Of a DNA stretch of 64,000 nt, positions 27,647 through 35,850 are shown piece by piece. The position numbers and the translations under genes are program-made. The DNA is from Nitrospiraceae bacterium (lineage in GTDB: Bacteria; Nitrospirota; Nitrospiria; Nitrospirales; Nitrospiraceae), in assembly GCA_035623075.1 (NCBI GenBank), contig DASPUC010000024.1, forward strand, positions 248,001 to 312,000. The letters are read 5' to 3'. Position 1 is the first letter of the stretch. Each line of letters opens with the position of its first letter. Under the pieces are notes generated by a model. It had not been told where the DNA came from. It did not search any database and saw only the letters and a list, made by a program, of their open reading frames with translations.

Positions 27647-27991
27647 CTAGCGTCCGCCATTCTTGAGGTCCCGATCCACCGTAAAAACAAAGACCCGTTC
27701 CCCGAGCTGCACGTCGATGTCGGTGAAGACCCCCAGGATCTTGGCGCCCGTGATCTCGCTCACCTGTTCGCAGAGTTTATCCCGTCCTTGCGCGATCAAA
27801 TTCTGGCGTAGACGCTTGACCATTTCGACACCTTCTGTGGTCTTCGCCAACTGACGTTCGGCCGGCGTGAGCACCCCTTTGAGCCGCACGACGACCACAT
27901 CACGGACGATAAAGGCCCGGACATCGTCGGGACCTCGTCCCATGAATTCCTGCTCGAACTTGATAATCGCGTTGCGAATCGCGTTTTCCAT
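27647..27991 (-). CDS. DUF2294 family protein
   Basis: 114 residues from ATG 27991. The frame is open to 28084, but this start yields the family's usual beginning (MENAIRNAIIKFEQEFMGRGPDDVRAF) and sits just after a good promoter. The core RGPDDVRAFIVRDVVVVRLKGVLTPAE and the C-terminal VFTDIDVQLGERVFVFTVD are the conserved DUF2294 features. Function not established. Divergent from the carbon-uptake operon, so shared regulation is possible. Between 27471 and 27646 I see no gene or clear signal. Confidence 0.82.
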   Translation of the reverse strand: MENAIRNAIIKFEQEFMGRGPDDVRAFIVRDVVVVRLKGVLTPAERQLAKTTEGVEMVKRLRQNLIAQGRDKLCEQVSEITGAKILGVFTDIDVQLGERVFVFTVDRDLKNGGR

Positions 27992-28013
27992 GATCTGTCC
28001 GTCTGCGCACAGG

Positions 28014-28042
28014 ATTATAGGATCGCCTGGGAGCACGAACAA
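28014..28042 (-). promoter_or_regulatory. sigma-70 promoter of the DUF2294 gene
   Basis: On the minus strand: TTGTTC (28042-28037), 17-base spacer, TATAAT (28019-28014), only 22 bases ahead of the ATG at 27991. A perfect -10 box at optimal spacing supports that start codon. Confidence 0.6.
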
Positions 28043-28137
28043 GCGGAAACCTAAGCCATTTGTCTCAACGATGTAATGTGTCATAGGTCTTTCGGGCCAA
28101 GGGGCGCCGGTTGAATGGCCTCACGCTCAATCAGTGC

Positions 28138-28165
28138 TTGACGGTGATCAGGGTGCCGTATTATT
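28138..28165 (+). promoter_or_regulatory. candidate promoter of the inorganic-carbon operon
   Basis: TTGACG (28138-28143), then ATTATT or TATTAT starting at 28159-28160, spacing 15-16 bases. The resulting leader would be about 200 bases and would include the hairpin at 28299-28346. The spacing is slightly short, so this is tentative. Confidence 0.3.
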
Positions 28166-28298
28166 GAAGGGACTCGTTACTATCAGGCGGCGCTGCTGCT
28201 TGTCCCGACGGTGGCTCGAGGACGAACAGGACGCTGGGTTCGTTGACAACAGGGCCGTAGGGTGACCGGCAGTTTGATCCAGAGGCTGGTCGCAGTAC

Positions 28299-28355
28299 AA
28301 GCCAACCGGGATGCCTCGACTGCCGGTCGAGCATGTCGGTTGGCTTTTGTGTTTT
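28299..28355 (+). promoter_or_regulatory. leader hairpin with T-rich tail upstream of the carbon-uptake operon
   Basis: AAGCCAACCG (28299-28308) pairs perfectly with CGGTTGGCTT (28337-28346), and inside it CTCGAC (28315-28320) pairs with GTCGAG (28326-28331). TTTTGTGTTTT follows at once. It looks like a Rho-independent terminator but lies only 20 bases before the ribosome-binding region of the first operon gene, so it may work as an attenuator. Confidence 0.6.
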
Positions 28356-28374
28356 GAAATGCTTCGAGGTGCTG

Positions 28375-30075
28375 ATGTCGGCTGTGCTGCTCGTCCCGTT
28401 GCTCCCGCTGTTAACCGCGCTCATCGTCGTGGCCGGTCCGGACAACACGCGATATCAGCGCGCCAAGATCGCGGCCTGGCCGATCGGCGCGGCCTTCTGT
28501 GGAGCCATCGTCACGCTCTATGTCGTCGCGACACAGGGACCGATCACCATTCGGTTTTACGACCCTTCGTCGTTGGCCTCCATCGGCTTTCCCATCGGCT
28601 TCCACATCGACCGGCTCAGTGCGGTCATGATGGTCCTGATCTCGGCGGTCGGCACCATCATCTATACCTATTCCGTCGGGTACATGTACCAGGACCAGCA
28701 CGAATCCCGGTATCTGGCCCTCATCGGGTTCACAACCTTCGTGCTGCTTTGCATGGTCTCGAGCAGCAACCTCATGATGCTGTTCATCTTCTGGCAACTC
28801 CTGAGTTACCTGCTCTATGTGCTGGCCCACAATCATGCGCACGCGGCGACGTTGGAAGGCGCCTTTCGAACGTTTACCCTCCTGCGCGTCGGCGACGTGG
28901 CATTCCTCTCCGGCATTGTTCTGGCCCACTCGCTCTACGGCACGTTGGAATACCAGGCGCTGTTCGCCAGGGCAGCTGGCACGTCGATCGTCCTTTCCCC
29001 TTTGCCTGGAATCGAAATCAGCGGCCCGACCGCCGTTACCCTGCTGCTGTTCATCGGCGGAATGAGCAAGTCGGCGCAGTTTCCGATCCACGTCTGGCTG
29101 CCCCGTTCCCTCTATGCTCCGACACCGGTGCATGCGCTGCTGCATGCGGGCATCATCAACGCCGGCGGGTTTTTGATTAATCGACTGGCGCCGCTCTTCG
29201 GACTCAGCTCAACCACGTTGCATGTCGCCTTCGTCGTCGGAACCATGACGGCCATCCTCGGCGCCAGCATGATGTTGGCACAGAACGACATCAAAAAAAC
29301 CCTCGGCTTCTCCACGATCGGCCAAATGGGCTACATGATCATGGAATGTGGCTTAGGCGCGTTCTCATTGGCCGTGTTCCATTTGATCGCCCACGGCCTC
29401 TTCAAGGCCACTGTCTTCCTGAACTGCGGCAATGTCATCCATAAGGCCAGGCAAGAACCCCACTTCCCGCACGTCGACCATCAGGAGGAGGAAGGGTCCT
29501 TCTCTCGCCTCACCTGGTCGACCGGGTTCGTGACGACTCTCTTCATTCCCCTGTTGATCCTGCTCGTCACGCACGGCGTGCTGCATATCCCGCTCCTCGA
29601 GTCGCAAGGCACCGTGATCTTTCTGTTCTTTATTTGGATCACCTCCTCGCAAGCCATCCTGACGCTCACGCGCTTGCGCGCCGTGGCTTCGTGGAAAGTA
29701 TCGGCAGCGATGTTGCTGACATTGCTCTTCATCGTGTTTGTCTATCTGTTCGCGGTGGAATCTTTCACCGCGTTCTTGTACCCGGATCCGCAGGAAGTCG
29801 CGTCCTACTTCAAGGCCGCGGCTCTGGCGAATTGGCTGTTCGATCTCATCATCCTCCTGGCCACCGTCCTGACGATCGCGAGTTGGTCGTACCTCTACAT
29901 GCGCGCCCATGGTCGGACCGTGTGGATGCCGGCCTGGATCGAAGGCCTGAGGATTCGGCTGTACGTCCTGTTTATGAATCGGCTCTTCGCGGACGAGATC
30001 TATCAGACCCTCGGAAGGATCGTAACGCGACTCCTCGACCGATTCGACAAGAGCGCACAAGGATGGTCGCGATGA
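28375..30075 (+). CDS. dabB: proton-conducting membrane subunit, NuoL/DabB-like
   Basis: 566 residues from ATG 28375, preceded by GAGGTG. A multi-pass protein of the MrpA/NuoL antiporter family with intact proton-path motifs: the IFWQLLSYLLYVLAH region, GMSKSAQFPIHVWLP with its lysine, APTPVHALLHAG and GFSTIGQMGYM. The gene is followed directly by a second NuoM-like gene and then dabA. In characterised DAB systems DabA and DabB form a complex that accumulates dissolved inorganic carbon using the proton gradient. Here it would feed autotrophic CO2 fixation. Confidence 0.9.
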   Translation: MSAVLLVPLLPLLTALIVVAGPDNTRYQRAKIAAWPIGAAFCGAIVTLYVVATQGPITIRFYDPSSLASIGFPIGFHIDRLSAVMMVLISAVGTIIYTYSVGYMYQDQHESRYLALIGFTTFVLLCMVSSSNLMMLFIFWQLLSYLLYVLAHNHAHAATLEGAFRTFTLLRVGDVAFLSGIVLAHSLYGTLEYQALFARAAGTSIVLSPLPGIEISGPTAVTLLLFIGGMSKSAQFPIHVWLPRSLYAPTPVHALLHAGIINAGGFLINRLAPLFGLSSTTLHVAFVVGTMTAILGASMMLAQNDIKKTLGFSTIGQMGYMIMECGLGAFSLAVFHLIAHGLFKATVFLNCGNVIHKARQEPHFPHVDHQEEEGSFSRLTWSTGFVTTLFIPLLILLVTHGVLHIPLLESQGTVIFLFFIWITSSQAILTLTRLRAVASWKVSAAMLLTLLFIVFVYLFAVESFTAFLYPDPQEVASYFKAAALANWLFDLIILLATVLTIASWSYLYMRAHGRTVWMPAWIEGLRIRLYVLFMNRLFADEIYQTLGRIVTRLLDRFDKSAQGWSR

Positions 30076-31382
30076 TGGAAGGCGCGCTGGTTCCGTTGCT
30101 GCTGGCCGGCATTCCTCTTTTAGGCGCCGCATCGAGTGTACTGGTCTGGTCGCGACCGGAGCATCTCAAGAACTGGTCGGTCATCTTCTCCGTCGCGAGC
30201 CTAGCTGCTGCTATTGGATGGTCGGGGTATCTTGCAACCCCACCAGAAGGCTTGTTGCTGGTCTATCTTCTGCCGGTTGCTGCCTGCGCGTCCCTTCTGG
30301 GTCAGCCGGTTCATCAGAACCATCGACCTTCATGGATGCTGACCCTCGTGTTTCTTGGGTTGGGATTGGGCATCCTCACGAGTCAAAATCTCCTCGGCCA
30401 GATAGGTCAGATGCTCTTGTTGATCCTGACCGCTGTGCTGCTCTACCGCCACCATACTCCTTTGTGGCCAATCTCCTGGTTAGGCATCGGTGCGTATGGG
30501 CTCGCCGCCATGTGTGTCGCGGTCTCTATCGTGGCCGGTCCACCTCTGTCCTCGGTCATGTCCTTGCTGGCCTGCGCCATCTTGTTGCCGCTTGTCCCGT
30601 TTCATGAGGGATACATCACCGCGCTCACGCGACTCCCTGGCAGCCTCCCCTCGTTCATTGTGTTGCTCTTTCCCTCAATTGGACTGCATGGGTTGGCCTC
30701 CGGCATGCAGACGGTGCCGGACTCAGTGGCCTGGACGGTGACCCTGCTCGCGCTGGCGGGAACTTTGTACGGAGCCGGCAAGGCGTTGGCGCAATCGCGA
30801 GCTCGACTGTTGCTCTCGTTCGGGAGCTTGTCGTTGTACTCGATGCTGTGGTGGGTTGCGGCCATGACTCACGCCACGCCACCACGTGCAACGATCTTCG
30901 TCGGCGCTATCGGTCTCATCACCAGCGGGCTGTTGCTCGCCTGGCAGGTCATCCGTACACGCTACGGAGACGATGTGGACCCGCAATCCATCAGCGGGTT
31001 GGCCGCGACCATGCCGCGCTATGCGGTCCTTCTCTCGCTCCTCGCACTGGCAGCGATGGGTCTGCCGCCGTTCGGTCTGTTTGCCGGCTTCATGGGTTTG
31101 CTGTTGGCGTCTGCCGTGCCGTTCTCACTCTCAATCCTCATCATGGTGACGGCCTGGCTCGCCGCTTCTTGGTACATCATGGGGATGGTGCAGCAATGGC
31201 TCTTCGGAGCCAAGCGTCACGATCTACGCTACACCGATCTCCTCCATAGTGAGTTGGCCGCGCTGATGATTCTTGTTGCGGTGTTGCTCGCGTTGGGCAT
31301 GATGCCAGCTACGTTTTTCGGGCCTGACGCGATGGCAACAGCAACCGGCGCGTTCACGGGATTGTTCGCATGGAACAAGTAG
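30072..31382 (+). CDS. additional NuoM/N-like membrane subunit between dabB and dabA
   Basis: 436 residues from ATG 30072 in an ATGA overlap with dabB, so coupled translation is expected. About 12 hydrophobic helices. Distant similarity to proton-conducting complex I subunits is seen in LVPFHEGYITALTRLPGSLP (the position of the P-S-x-LLHA type element) and MGLPPFGLFAGFMG, but the usual lysine/glutamate and LLHA motifs are degenerate. It overlaps dabA by 13 bases. Standard DabAB systems have two subunits; this is a third, unexplained one. Confidence 0.78.
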   Translation: MMEGALVPLLLAGIPLLGAASSVLVWSRPEHLKNWSVIFSVASLAAAIGWSGYLATPPEGLLLVYLLPVAACASLLGQPVHQNHRPSWMLTLVFLGLGLGILTSQNLLGQIGQMLLLILTAVLLYRHHTPLWPISWLGIGAYGLAAMCVAVSIVAGPPLSSVMSLLACAILLPLVPFHEGYITALTRLPGSLPSFIVLLFPSIGLHGLASGMQTVPDSVAWTVTLLALAGTLYGAGKALAQSRARLLLSFGSLSLYSMLWWVAAMTHATPPRATIFVGAIGLITSGLLLAWQVIRTRYGDDVDPQSISGLAATMPRYAVLLSLLALAAMGLPPFGLFAGFMGLLLASAVPFSLSILIMVTAWLAASWYIMGMVQQWLFGAKRHDLRYTDLLHSELAALMILVAVLLALGMMPATFFGPDAMATATGAFTGLFAWNK

Positions 31383-34300
31383 AGAACCGGTCCGACATCG
31401 AAACAAGACGGATGGAGCTGCGAGGGATCGTCCACCTCGCGGGCGAAGTCGTCGCGCAGTATTGGCCGATGCGCATGTTCGTGCACCACAATCCGCTCCA
31501 TAGCCTCGAGTACCTCCCGTTTGAAGAGACCGTCCGCCGCGGCAGGCAATTCATGGATGGTAACGGCTACCTCCCAAGCCATCAGTATCGCGCCTGCCTC
31601 GAGTCGGGCCGCATCAGAACCGAGCACGTCGACGCCGCGCTGAAACCACTGGTTCTCGACAAGCACGTGACCATCGGAGGTCGTAGGGTTACACACGGCG
31701 AGGTTCTACGGGCCTGCCTGACGGAAGGACTCTGCGAACCGCTCGTCGAGCCCTTGGAAACGGAACTTCCGGATCCTTGGCAGGAACTGATCGACAAGCT
31801 CGCGGTCAAGCTGACGTCCATCCTCAAGGTGCGGGACGTGCGCGAGCGGATCGACAAGATCGTTGAAGGGGATCAACTAGCTCTGGGACGCTGGCTTACG
31901 CTCTCGCACTGGTGCGATGACACATTCGGCACGCAGGTCGTCCGGCAGATCAACGATCAATTGATTAAATGGTGCGAAGCGTTCCTGGATGAAGACCATG
32001 CGGCCTGGCCCATGCCGGAGCGGGAGAAGGGACTTTACGGGGCCTGGAAAATGATCGCCTCCCACGAATGGTCGCCTTGCGGAATCAGGGACAGCGGCAG
32101 AAAAATCGTGCGGCTTCCGGAGTATCCCGAAGATGCTCTCCTCGACAGTCTGGATGCACTCGGCATTCCGGCTGAACTTCGACAGGATTATCTGGCTCTG
32201 CAACTGACCGCGCTGCCAGGCTGGGCCGGCTTCATCAAGTGGCGTGGAGAGGAACGGAATTATCCCTGGCAGCAAGCCTATCCGGCCGGCCTCGTGAAAT
32301 TTCTGGCCATCCGTCTCTGGTACGCGCGCGAGTTGGTCCAAAAGACCTGCCGCGAAGAACTGGGCATTGAGGGTCGCTACGACGCCGTCACTACCTACAT
32401 GCGGAACTATCCGGAAGAATATTATCTGAGACGACAGCGGGTCGCCGGCCGATTGCCGGCCCTCTACGCTGAGGAAGTTGACCGGCTGCGACATCAGAAA
32501 CGAAACGGCTGGCGCAGCGTCATCGAGCGTTATAGAACGGAGGTTGTTCCACGCCAGCAAGCGGCGGCCAGGCGTGACATGGCGAGAAGGCTGCTGGCAT
32601 TCGCTCGATCGTTCGACATCGATCCAGTCGCGCTCGTCGATAGTGCTCACAGTGATCTGAAACAACTCATCAAGTGGATGGAGGCCTTTCCTGAATCGGA
32701 CCATGGACCGTTATGGCTCAAGGCATTTGAAGCCGGATACCACGAATCGCTGATAATCAAGCTTGTGCGCAACGCGCGTGAGGGTGAGGCGCCTCCGGCT
32801 AAGCAGGAGGAGGGAGCGACGCGAGTCCCTGGTATAGCCCGCCCCTATTCACAATCGGTCTACTGCATCGACGTGCGATCGGAGCCGTTCCGCCGGCATC
32901 TCGAATCCACAGGGCCCAACGAGACCTATGGCTTCGCCGGATTCTTTGCCGCGTTCATTCGCTATCGCGCGTGGGGAAAAGAACATGACACCGAACAGTT
33001 TCCGGCCATCATGCGCGCCAAGAACGAGGTGCGGGAAATCCCCCGGAGCTATTTCGATCACAAGGTGTCCAAGCACGAGGCTCGCACCAGATGGGTACAG
33101 GCGGGTCACACACTGTTACACGATCTCAAAGAAAACGTCGTGACGCCCTATGTCATGGTGGAATCGTTGGGTTGGTTCTACGGGTTCCCGATCTTCGGCA
33201 AAACATTCCTGCCAGCGCTTTATCGACGCTGGACCTCCTGGTTGCGGAACCTGTTCGTGCCGTCGATCGCCACGACACTCACCGTGGATAAGCTCGCGCC
33301 GGCCGAAACGGCGGAGATGCTGGCCGCCGAGCAACAGGCTCTCGTCAGGAAGGCGCTGCAGGAACGGATCGGGTTGCGCAGTTCCCGCATGACGCCTGCA
33401 TTGGTCGAAGGGTTGCGGCAGCGCGCCTTGAGCGGATCTGGTGACCTGGACCCATCGTTGGCCGAAGTGGCCAACCAAGCAGGTCTCTCAACCGATGTGG
33501 TGAACGGCCTCGTCGAGACCTTGCGCCGCCACTACGACCTCAACGCGCGCTCGGCCTCCCGGCAGAAGGAGCGGATCACGCGCACTGGATTCACGCTTGA
33601 AGAACAGACGCTCACGGTCGATACCGCTCTACGCATGATGGGATTGACGAAGAATTTTGCACGCCTGGTCCTGTTCTGCGCCCATGGCAGCACGTCGGAC
33701 AATAATCCCTACGAATCCGCGCTCGATTGCGGCGCCTGCGGCGGCAATGAGGGCAAGCCCAACGCCCGCGTCCTCGCGATGATGGCGAACAACCAGAAAG
33801 TGAGAGAACGCCTCATCAGGACCGGCATCGAGATTCCGTCCGATACCCACTTTCTCGCCGGCCAAATGGACACGACGACTGACGAGGTGCAAGTCTTCGA
33901 CTTGGAGGACGTGCCGCCGACGCACCGTGCAGACCTGGCTCGTCTCCAGAAGGATCTCAAGGAGGCCTCCGCGCTCACTAGCCAGGAGCGCTGTGCGCGC
34001 TTTCCCGACATTCAGCAGGCGCTAGAGGGAACGAATGCCGAAACTCGTGTCCGTCGACGGAGTTCAGATTGGAGTCAGGTCCGACCGGAGTGGGGTCTCT
34101 CCGGCAATACGGCGTTCTTGATCGGTCGACGGGCACTCACAAAGGGGTTGGACCTTGGCGGACGTGTGTTCTTGCACTCCTACGACTATCGCGAAGACCC
34201 GAGCAATCGTCTGCTCGAAGTGCTGCTCACCGCGCCGCAGGTCGTGGCGCAGTGGATCAACATGGAACATTATTTCTCCGCGGTCGACAACGACGTATAC

Positions 34301-34609
34301 GGGAGCGGGAGCAAGGTCTACCACAACGTCGTGGGGCGGCTCGGCATTATGTCGGGACCTTGGAGTGATCTTCGACTTGGATTGGCCAGGCAAACGGTGA
34401 TGAACGGCGACGTGCCGTATCACGAACCGATGCGGCTGCTGACGATCATCGAGGCGCCGCGTGAACGGATCGAAAAGCTGATTGCGCGGCATGAAGTGCT
34501 GCAGCATTACTATCACAACGAGTGGGTGCACCTCGTCGCGCTCGACCCGGAAGACCAGGTATGGTATCGATACCGCCCGACCGGCGAGTGGAGCGTCTTA
34601 GCGAGTTAG
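31370..34609 (+). CDS. dabA: DUF2309 protein DabA, inorganic-carbon transporter/beta-carbonic-anhydrase-like subunit
   Basis: 1079 residues, cytoplasmic face of the membrane. Putative zinc ligands match the DabA pattern exactly: Cys499-x-Asp501 in YCIDVRSEP and His772 in CAHGSTS with Cys787 fifteen residues later in DCGACGG. In characterised DabA these residues (C, D, H, C with the same C-x-D and H-x14-C spacing) bind zinc and convert CO2 to bicarbonate vectorially. The protein is longer than the Halothiobacillus form by about 250 residues at the N-terminal side. Start ATG 31370 overlaps the preceding subunit by 13 bases. Confidence 0.93.
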   Translation: MEQVENRSDIETRRMELRGIVHLAGEVVAQYWPMRMFVHHNPLHSLEYLPFEETVRRGRQFMDGNGYLPSHQYRACLESGRIRTEHVDAALKPLVLDKHVTIGGRRVTHGEVLRACLTEGLCEPLVEPLETELPDPWQELIDKLAVKLTSILKVRDVRERIDKIVEGDQLALGRWLTLSHWCDDTFGTQVVRQINDQLIKWCEAFLDEDHAAWPMPEREKGLYGAWKMIASHEWSPCGIRDSGRKIVRLPEYPEDALLDSLDALGIPAELRQDYLALQLTALPGWAGFIKWRGEERNYPWQQAYPAGLVKFLAIRLWYARELVQKTCREELGIEGRYDAVTTYMRNYPEEYYLRRQRVAGRLPALYAEEVDRLRHQKRNGWRSVIERYRTEVVPRQQAAARRDMARRLLAFARSFDIDPVALVDSAHSDLKQLIKWMEAFPESDHGPLWLKAFEAGYHESLIIKLVRNAREGEAPPAKQEEGATRVPGIARPYSQSVYCIDVRSEPFRRHLESTGPNETYGFAGFFAAFIRYRAWGKEHDTEQFPAIMRAKNEVREIPRSYFDHKVSKHEARTRWVQAGHTLLHDLKENVVTPYVMVESLGWFYGFPIFGKTFLPALYRRWTSWLRNLFVPSIATTLTVDKLAPAETAEMLAAEQQALVRKALQERIGLRSSRMTPALVEGLRQRALSGSGDLDPSLAEVANQAGLSTDVVNGLVETLRRHYDLNARSASRQKERITRTGFTLEEQTLTVDTALRMMGLTKNFARLVLFCAHGSTSDNNPYESALDCGACGGNEGKPNARVLAMMANNQKVRERLIRTGIEIPSDTHFLAGQMDTTTDEVQVFDLEDVPPTHRADLARLQKDLKEASALTSQERCARFPDIQQALEGTNAETRVRRRSSDWSQVRPEWGLSGNTAFLIGRRALTKGLDLGGRVFLHSYDYREDPSNRLLEVLLTAPQVVAQWINMEHYFSAVDNDVYGSGSKVYHNVVGRLGIMSGPWSDLRLGLARQTVMNGDVPYHEPMRLLTIIEAPRERIEKLIARHEVLQHYYHNEWVHLVALDPEDQVWYRYRPTGEWSVLAS

Positions 34610-34642
34610 GTATAACCGTCGAGCTAGGAAAGGAGTTCGTTA

Positions 34643-34981
34643 ATGGGTTTGACATTGCATCCGATGAAGGAAATCCGCGTGATCGTGGCAGGAGAACAGC
34701 GGGCGTTCGTGACCGACTTACTCGACCGGGTCAACGCCACCGGCTACACCATCATCGGGAACGTATCCGGCAAAGGTCACCACGGCGTGCGCGAAGCCCA
34801 TTTCATGTTCAGTGAGCAGGAAAGCCTGGAGATGATCATGACGGTGGTCCCCGAGGAGAAAGTCGAGCCGATCTTGGCCGGGCTGCGGCCGCTGTTCGAG
34901 CGGCATTCCGGTGTCATGTTCGTCGCCGACGTGGCCGTGAGCAGGCAGGAATATTTCGGCAAGAAGGGCAAAGAGGCCTGA
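34643..34981 (+). CDS. PII-like signalling protein of the carbon operon
   Basis: 112 residues; start ATG 34643 follows AAGGAG at good spacing. The sequence (KEIRVIVAGEQRAFVTDLLDRVNATGYTIIG then SGKGHHGVREAH and VMFVADVAVSR) has the ferredoxin-like PII fold with GKGHxG-type loop residues. PII-like proteins associated with DUF2309/SbtA-type transporters respond to adenyl nucleotides or bicarbonate and gate inorganic-carbon uptake; that role here is inference from position, 33 bases after dabA. Confidence 0.85.
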   Translation: MGLTLHPMKEIRVIVAGEQRAFVTDLLDRVNATGYTIIGNVSGKGHHGVREAHFMFSEQESLEMIMTVVPEEKVEPILAGLRPLFERHSGVMFVADVAVSRQEYFGKKGKEA

Positions 34982-35002
34982 ACGACGCGATCCGCCCCGC
35001 CC

Positions 35003-35052
35003 TTGTCTTCACGACCAGAACCTGTCTAAAATGAGCCCCTCTGAGGCAGGTT
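35003..35052 (+). promoter_or_regulatory. possible promoter plus inverted repeat before the 89-residue gene
   Basis: TTGTCT (35003-35008), 18 bases, TAAAAT (35027-35032). AACCTG (35019-35024) and CAGGTT (35047-35052) form an inverted repeat flanking the -10 box. Weak matches; could also be a terminator for the carbon operon without a T-run. Confidence 0.3.
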
Positions 35053-35068
35053 TCGCCACGGTGCAACG

Positions 35069-35338
35069 ATGAAGGGTTTACGGTTCGAGCGTATCGGCCG
35101 GGATCGCTACTACAATGTGGTCTTCCACATGGGCAGCACCTATGTGCCGGTAAGCGACGAGACCGTGGAAGAACTGAAATCCCAGAGCCTCCTGCCACCC
35201 GAGCGGTTCCTCGATCTGCTCATCGATCGCATCGGATATTCGTCCTATCTCAAAGATCAGATTCGCACCGAATTGAAATCGTCGGGCGATCCAGTGACGC
35301 AGATCACGGTCCTTCAGGGAGCAATCAGAGAATTATAG
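35069..35338 (+). CDS. hypothetical protein, 89 residues
   Basis: Compact, charged, no membrane or signal segment. Sequence MKGLRFERIGRDRYYNVV then HMGSTYVPVSDETVEELKSQ and DLLIDRIGYSSYLKDQIRTEL looks like a small alpha/beta domain with a helical end. I do not recognise it. It lies 87 bases after the PII-like gene on the same strand and could be the last gene of the carbon operon or a separate unit. Confidence 0.6.
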   Translation: MKGLRFERIGRDRYYNVVFHMGSTYVPVSDETVEELKSQSLLPPERFLDLLIDRIGYSSYLKDQIRTELKSSGDPVTQITVLQGAIREL

Positions 35339-35850
35339 TTCCTTTCTTGCCAGGTTCTATCCTTCCACTGTCAAATAGACCGTTGCTCTTCCCACACCCG
35401 CTTTGAATGTGGCGGGATTTGGTTCTTCCACTGTATGCCTCAAGAGGCACCGCCTTTAAAATGGTCCTTCCGAGCTTGCTTGGTCCCTCCCAACGGGTGA
35501 TCTGGATCGGTCCCGTCGTGCGCCCGTCGAACAAGCACCAACCAATTCAATACTCCCTCCAAGCTCGCTCGTTCCCTCCTCAAGCGTGGGGGCTGATTGA
35601 TCTCCCACTGCGCGCATGCACTGAGCACCATTTTCTCTTATCCTCTCCACTGCCAACCCCAACGGGATGGTTGGGCTCGCTGCGACTTGCGAGGGGGTTG
35701 CATGGTTCTGTCGCTGCGGTCGCCGGAGGCGATGGCGAGCACTGTCCGAAGTTCCGTTCGGACGGAGTTTTGGACGGAACGAGTTGCGCAGCCAAGCAGT
35801 GATAGAACCACGCGGCCTAACCCATCGCCGGAGCAGCAGCCCACCATCCC
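35339..35850. other. 512-base non-coding stretch with imperfect direct and inverted repeats
   Basis: No frame here looks coding. Two 22-base blocks (35469-35490 and 35558-35579) match at 18 positions and share CTTGCT/CTCGCT and CCCTCC. GGTTCTATC at 35353-35361 is the inverse of GATAGAACC at 35801-35809. The stretch is pyrimidine-rich on the plus strand. It separates two converging transcription units; it might be remnants of an old gene or a non-coding RNA. Nothing firm. Confidence 0.4.

Noticed and set aside
28411-29145. A 244-codon minus-strand frame inside dabB
   Set aside because: Shadow with long Arg/Asp/Gln runs, opposite a gene with intact NuoL motifs.
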